NCBI GenBank assembly: GCA_021234535.1
Contig: CM037843.1
Coordinates: 14,773,677 to 14,837,676 of the forward strand
Direction: 5' to 3'
Source of the DNA: Stichopus chloronotus
Lineage: Eukaryota; Echinodermata; Holothuroidea; Aspidochirotida; Stichopodidae
DNA length: 64,000 bases
The position numbers and the translations under genes are program-made. The notes under the pieces are model-generated. The model saw only the letters and a program-made list of their open reading frames with translations, did not search any database and was not told the origin of the DNA. Shown here in pieces: positions 60,224 through 64,000 of the stretch. The stretch's first letter is position 1. The number at the start of each line of letters is the position of its first letter.

Positions 60224-63200
60224 CTGAAAGACTTAAAGCCACTTAATCAATTAATCCATGCAGTACTTTCTCAGATCTTGTACACTGTGTTGCTTCAGTA
60301 TTCCCAGCTGCCCACTTGTAGTAAAACCGCCATTAGGAACAAAACAGCTGCAATTTACGTTCTACCAAACGTATAGAGTGGGATGATTAAAATTTCATTT
60401 GAGGAAACAGGTGGTGATACCAAACCATAAAGTCTAAAGACATTGTGTTTCCTTGCCCATATTCATGAAGGATAATCCACATACAGAACAAATATTGAAC
60501 TAAACACTGTAAAGCCTACGTTCACAACTTGATTTCTAACTATGGTGTCTGCTGATGTCAAGTGATCTTTGACTTCCACAGAAAATGACACAATTTCTTG
60601 GAAAATGTAAATCCCACTTTCTTAACAAACTTACTTCCAAAAGAAGTCTCAGGGATATCATGTAAACAAGGTTTTCACAGTTTGAACTCTCATGACCCCA
60701 AATGACCTCCACCAAATACAACAGGGATCATCTACACACCAAGTAAGAGATCAGTCAAGGTTACCCATAGTTTGACCTCTGGCCTTATTTAAGGCAATCT
60801 CTGGTGGCCTCAAATGACCTTTGACCTCCAAAACAACAATGGGGATCATCTACCCAGTATGACTAAGTATGAGATCAAAGTTTCCCATCTTGAGATATCA
60901 TGTAAACAAGGTCTTCAGTTTGAGCTTTGGTGACCTCAAATGACCTTTGACATCCACCAAAAGAGGGACCATCTACGCAGCATGAACAATGAACACACCA
61001 AGTATGAGATCAGCAAAGGTTACCCATCTTGAGATATCCTGGAAACAAGGTTTCCACAGTTTGACCTTTGGTGACCTCAAATGACCTTTGACCTCCACCA
61101 AAACTAATAGGGATCATCTTAGTAGGAGCAATCGACACACCAAGTATGAGATCAGTCACAGTTATCCTCCTTGAGATATCGTGTAAACAAGGTTTTCACA
61201 GTTTGACCTCTGTTGACTTCAAATGACCTTTGACCTCCACCAAAAACAACAGGGATCATCTACGCAGTAAGAACGACCAACACACCAAAGTATGAGATCA
61301 GCAAAGGTTACGTATCTTGGGATAATGTGTAAACAAGGTTTTAACAGTTTTACCTTTCTGACCTCAAATAACCTTTGACCTCCACCAAAAACAACAGGGA
61401 TCATTTAATCAGTAAGACCAAGCCACATGCCAAGTATTAGATCATTCAAGGTTATTTTTCTTAAAATATTGTGTAAACAAGGTTTTCACAGTCTGACCTC
61501 TGGTGACCTCAAATGACCTTCGACATCCACCAAAAATAAAAGGGATCATCTACTCAGTATGAACAACCAACATACCAAGTATGAGATTAGCTGCAAGGTT
61601 ACCTTTCTTGAGATATTGGGTAAACAAGCAGCTTCACACACATACACGCACCCACCATACACACACGCAACATCACCATCGCATAGATTCCTTGCCTGCC
61701 TTTGGCAAGGAATCAAAAATACTTTATGCACTGAACGAATCAAGTGTGATAGATATGTGAGCTAAACATGCTTCAAAGACATCTATGAAAACTAGTTCGA
61801 AGAACTTACCACCCATATTACGCACAGATCTGTTAAAATCTTTTGTTAATAAATTTTTGCTGTGACATATATGTCAGAGCAAAGACTCTTCTTTCGAATT
61901 GATCTATTTTTGAATTTCAGGTCACCTCAATTGCTCTGAGATATGAATGACAAGAATCCTGATAATCCATTACTTTGCCATCTTATCTACAACCCACCCT
62001 TTGGATGAAAATACCAGTCTCTGGAAATTAGAAAAGGAGGATATCTCTCTCCCGCATTTACCTTCAACCGCACCCAGCATATCCGCATCCCCTCCCTATT
62101 CCTTTGCTTCCTCCCTTCCTCCCCCAGCCACAATAAAGGAACACAGTTGCAGTTGACATTCATACCTCTAAACGGTGAGTTTTTGCCACCTTCACTGCAT
62201 AGTTCCACATGGCCACCGTGATCTGATATGAACAGCACCAGGGTATTTTTCTCAAGTTTGAGTTTCACTAAGGTATCCAGGACTTCACCGACAGCCCAGC
62301 TCATCTCGTTCAGATTATCGCCGTATTCACCTGTTGAGGGTAGAGTCGTCTGTCAAGAATGACCAATCACAATCACACCGGCACAAAGAAATTGTTGCAA
62401 TTTAACGTATTGTAATACACTTGTTTTATTTGATATCTAATCTATGGTGAGAAAAGTAAAATGCAACCCTGGGGGAGAGAAGGCAGCTATCATGTGGGAA
62501 ACAGTGCTTAGTAATCTGTATTAACAAACCACTGAGAAAATTATGAGCAAAATCTAGTGCAGGGGAAATCTTTTGTGCCCACTGTCAATATAGTGAGTAG
62601 AAGGTCAGTCCAGGTCTGTGATGGGTGTGTATCTGCTTTCATATATCCCCTAAGACAGAAAGCTATACTTTCATAAGTTGTGGGATCAAATCGCACAGAA
62701 TGCCGGAATGAAAAGAATTTAATAACTCATTTACTGAAGTGGTACAGGTTCTGCTGAAAATGCACCAGAGATTTCATCTACTGTAGGCATTCTTGTTGGA
62801 TCTTTCATCACAAACTTGAAAATTTTACTACAGGCTAGAATGCCCTTTGCTCTCTTTAGATACTAAATGCACGCACATTCACCATGAATGTATTTTGGAC
62901 AGTGTGACTACAACAGTCAATTGGAAACTGAAGCATTAATACACCCATTCCAATTTACACTGCCAATCCCAAACTTTGGGGAAAGACATTCAAGGAAAGT
63001 CCATGCCATTTAATCTTTCCGTAGCTCTGATATTGGAATTAATCTGATGTGTTGTTCGTACCCATTTATGGAGTGCTCGTTGATCACTGGCTCTTGAAAA
63101 ATGTATGTTTCTCCCACAATTCACATCAAGCACTAGCTATGTGAAAGTGTGAATTGAAAGTCCGAATTACGGTTTCAGTGGTGACTATTGCACAACCAAT

Positions 63201-64000
63201 CCGCCTAATCCTGACTGACCACCTTTTGGGCAAAAAAAACCAAAAAAAAAACGACCACTTAATCCTTCTGTGTTCATACACTAATACCATGTCAGCTAGA
63301 TCGATCACAAGAACCAGCACCCATATCTCTCTTAATTTCTTAATTATTCCCACAAACAACACTGGGTTATTATAACACCAGCAAACACACACTGAAAGCA
63401 GCAACATGCATTCTTGTATGGTGGCTTTCGAGGAGTCACCTCCGACACATCAATGTGGGGCAAAGTAATTCACCTAGACACACAACACGAATGCCTGTAC
63501 TTTGATCGTGACCCTGTCAGCTTAGGAAATAAGGCTTAGCTTAAGTCAGGATTTAAGCAGGATAATTCCTAAAATCTAGCGACTTGCAAAAGACTATTGT
63601 TAAGGAGTGAGATATTTAAGCCAGAATTGGGCATGACATCAAATTTCAGACTACAGTCAGGCTGATTTTCACTCATTGCATATTTAGTCTTAACTCATAT
63701 CAGACACAAATTTCCAGACGTTGACAATCTTGTAGACAACTTTCAACCAATATATTATATTCAACAAATGTTTTGTGACTTTGTAACGAGGTGTAACTCC
63801 TCCTCACCTCGTTTGGAAGACCCTTCAAACTCAGGGCCGGCAAAGAGGCTGTCATGGAGGTGCAAGAAATTGAGCATGAAGAAAAATGGCTTCATCTCAT
63901 GGTTATAGATGAATGCTTTTGCCTCGTATACCAGCGTCTTGGTGAGGTTGTGGTGGGCTATTGGTTGCTGCACTATTGTATCGTTATGGTACAAGAAACA
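59595..64000 (-). CDS. Steryl-sulfatase / arylsulfatase-type sulfatase, 3' part of the gene
   Basis: Three exons (64000-63808, 62330-62166, 60223-59595) join in phase and encode the C-terminal part of a sulfatase closest, by recognisable motifs, to the STS/arylsulfatase D-E-F-H group. These hydrolyse sulfate esters of steroids or other substrates in the ER, Golgi or lysosome. Visible signatures: MLNFLHLHDSLFAGPEFEGS; GEYGDNLNEMSWAVGEVLD; the metal-site motif FISDHGGHVE (Asp-His as in ARSD-type paralogs); TTWEGGFRIPAIAWWPG; SMDIFSTALDLAGVP with DRVIDGISLKSHL; and a cysteine-rich C-terminus (CCNPPYCFC) like that of STS. The formylglycine-generating C-x-P-x-R exon and the N-terminus lie beyond 64000, so substrate and activity cannot be judged. 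Confidence 0.9.
60536..61714 (-). mobile_element. Hairpin-(GT)n tandem-repeat element in a sulfatase intron
   Basis: On the minus strand: a near-perfect hairpin (61686-61714, arms GATTCCTTGCC and GGCAAGGAATC), TATGCGATGGTGATGTTGCG, a (GT)n tract (61634-61670), then about eight monomers to about 60536. AGGTCA-type pairs lie at 61514, 61369, 61224, 61082, 60941 and 60815 (spacing 126-145 bp). The best core (61062-61094) has four exact AGGTCA hexamers on the minus strand with spacers 1, 4 and 4. Sense orientation relative to the sulfatase. Lacks the unique 3' block of copies 1 and 2. Confidence 0.8.
62166..62330 (-). CDS. Sulfatase exon with metal-binding motif
   Basis: A 165-nt exon encoding GEYGDNLNEMSWAVGEVLD, then LEKNTLVLFISDHGGHVEL and GKNSPFRG. 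Asp-His in SDHGG corresponds to the calcium-ligand pair Asp-Asn/Gln/His of sulfatases. The acceptor is CTCAACAG and the donor is G|GTATGA. Confidence 0.93.
62331..63807 (-). other. Sulfatase intron
   Basis: A 1.5-kb intron with no recognisable feature other than short A tracts near 63235-63250. Confidence 0.6.
63808..64000 (-). CDS. Sulfatase exon (continues past right edge)
   Basis: An open frame from the window edge, CFLYHNDTIVQQPIAHHNLT through YNHEMKPFFFMLNFLHLHDS, ending KR and a split Gly codon at donor G|GTGAGG. The acceptor is outside the window. It contains an N-glycosylation sequon (NLT). Confidence 0.88.

Noticed and set aside
1..64000. CRISPR arrays, bacterial operons or phage
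   Set aside because: Spliced animal genes throughout; no regularly spaced direct repeats with unique spacers. The tandem monomers are contiguous, not spacer-separated.

Overview
This is a gene-sparse, AT-rich piece of an animal nuclear genome. It has spliced genes with GT-AG introns, long introns and many small transposon relics. The protein matches and the mix of repeats suggest an invertebrate deuterostome, most likely an echinoderm of sea-cucumber or sea-urchin type. That placement is inference from overall impression; no single marker in the window proves it.

Three protein-coding genes can be reconstructed. (1) A complete CoREST/REST-corepressor gene (RCOR) lies on the minus strand, with 12 coding exons between 28874 and 13928. 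All splice phases agree and give a 549-residue protein: ELM2, SANT1, a GATA-like Cys4 finger, the LSD1-binding linker, SANT2 and a proline-rich tail. (2) A complete 303-residue single-pass membrane protein lies on the plus strand in five coding exons from 40352 to 47930. It has a signal peptide, a Ser/Thr/Pro-rich mucin-like ectodomain and a short tail with an acidic dileucine motif. I recognise no family for it. (3) The 3' part of a steryl-sulfatase/arylsulfatase-type gene lies on the minus strand in three exons from 64000 to 59595; the exons carrying the catalytic cysteine lie beyond the right edge.

Layout: 1-13.9 kb is transposon relics and unassigned DNA. It holds a LINE reverse-transcriptase fragment at the left edge, a TTAA-flanked MITE, a fold-back palindrome, a hAT-type element with a perfect 8-bp target duplication, a minisatellite and one 118-codon ORF of uncertain status. 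13.9-28.9 kb is RCOR. 28.9-40.3 kb is intergenic with a Tc1/mariner MITE, other dispersed repeats and a degenerate minisatellite. 40.3-about 52.8 kb is the mucin-like gene, whose introns contain two near-full-length copies of a tandem-repeat element and a dead BEL/Pao gag fragment. 52.8-59 kb shows no gene. 59-64 kb is the sulfatase.

The most striking signal outside the genes is a dispersed repeat family found in introns of all three genes. Each copy starts with a short hairpin and a (GT)n tract. Most then carry tandem monomers of about 143 bp. Each well-preserved monomer has a cluster of AGGTCA hexamers spaced 1, 4 and 4 bp apart, which matches the form of nuclear-receptor DR1 and DR4 elements. 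All five recognisable heads point in the sense direction of the host gene.
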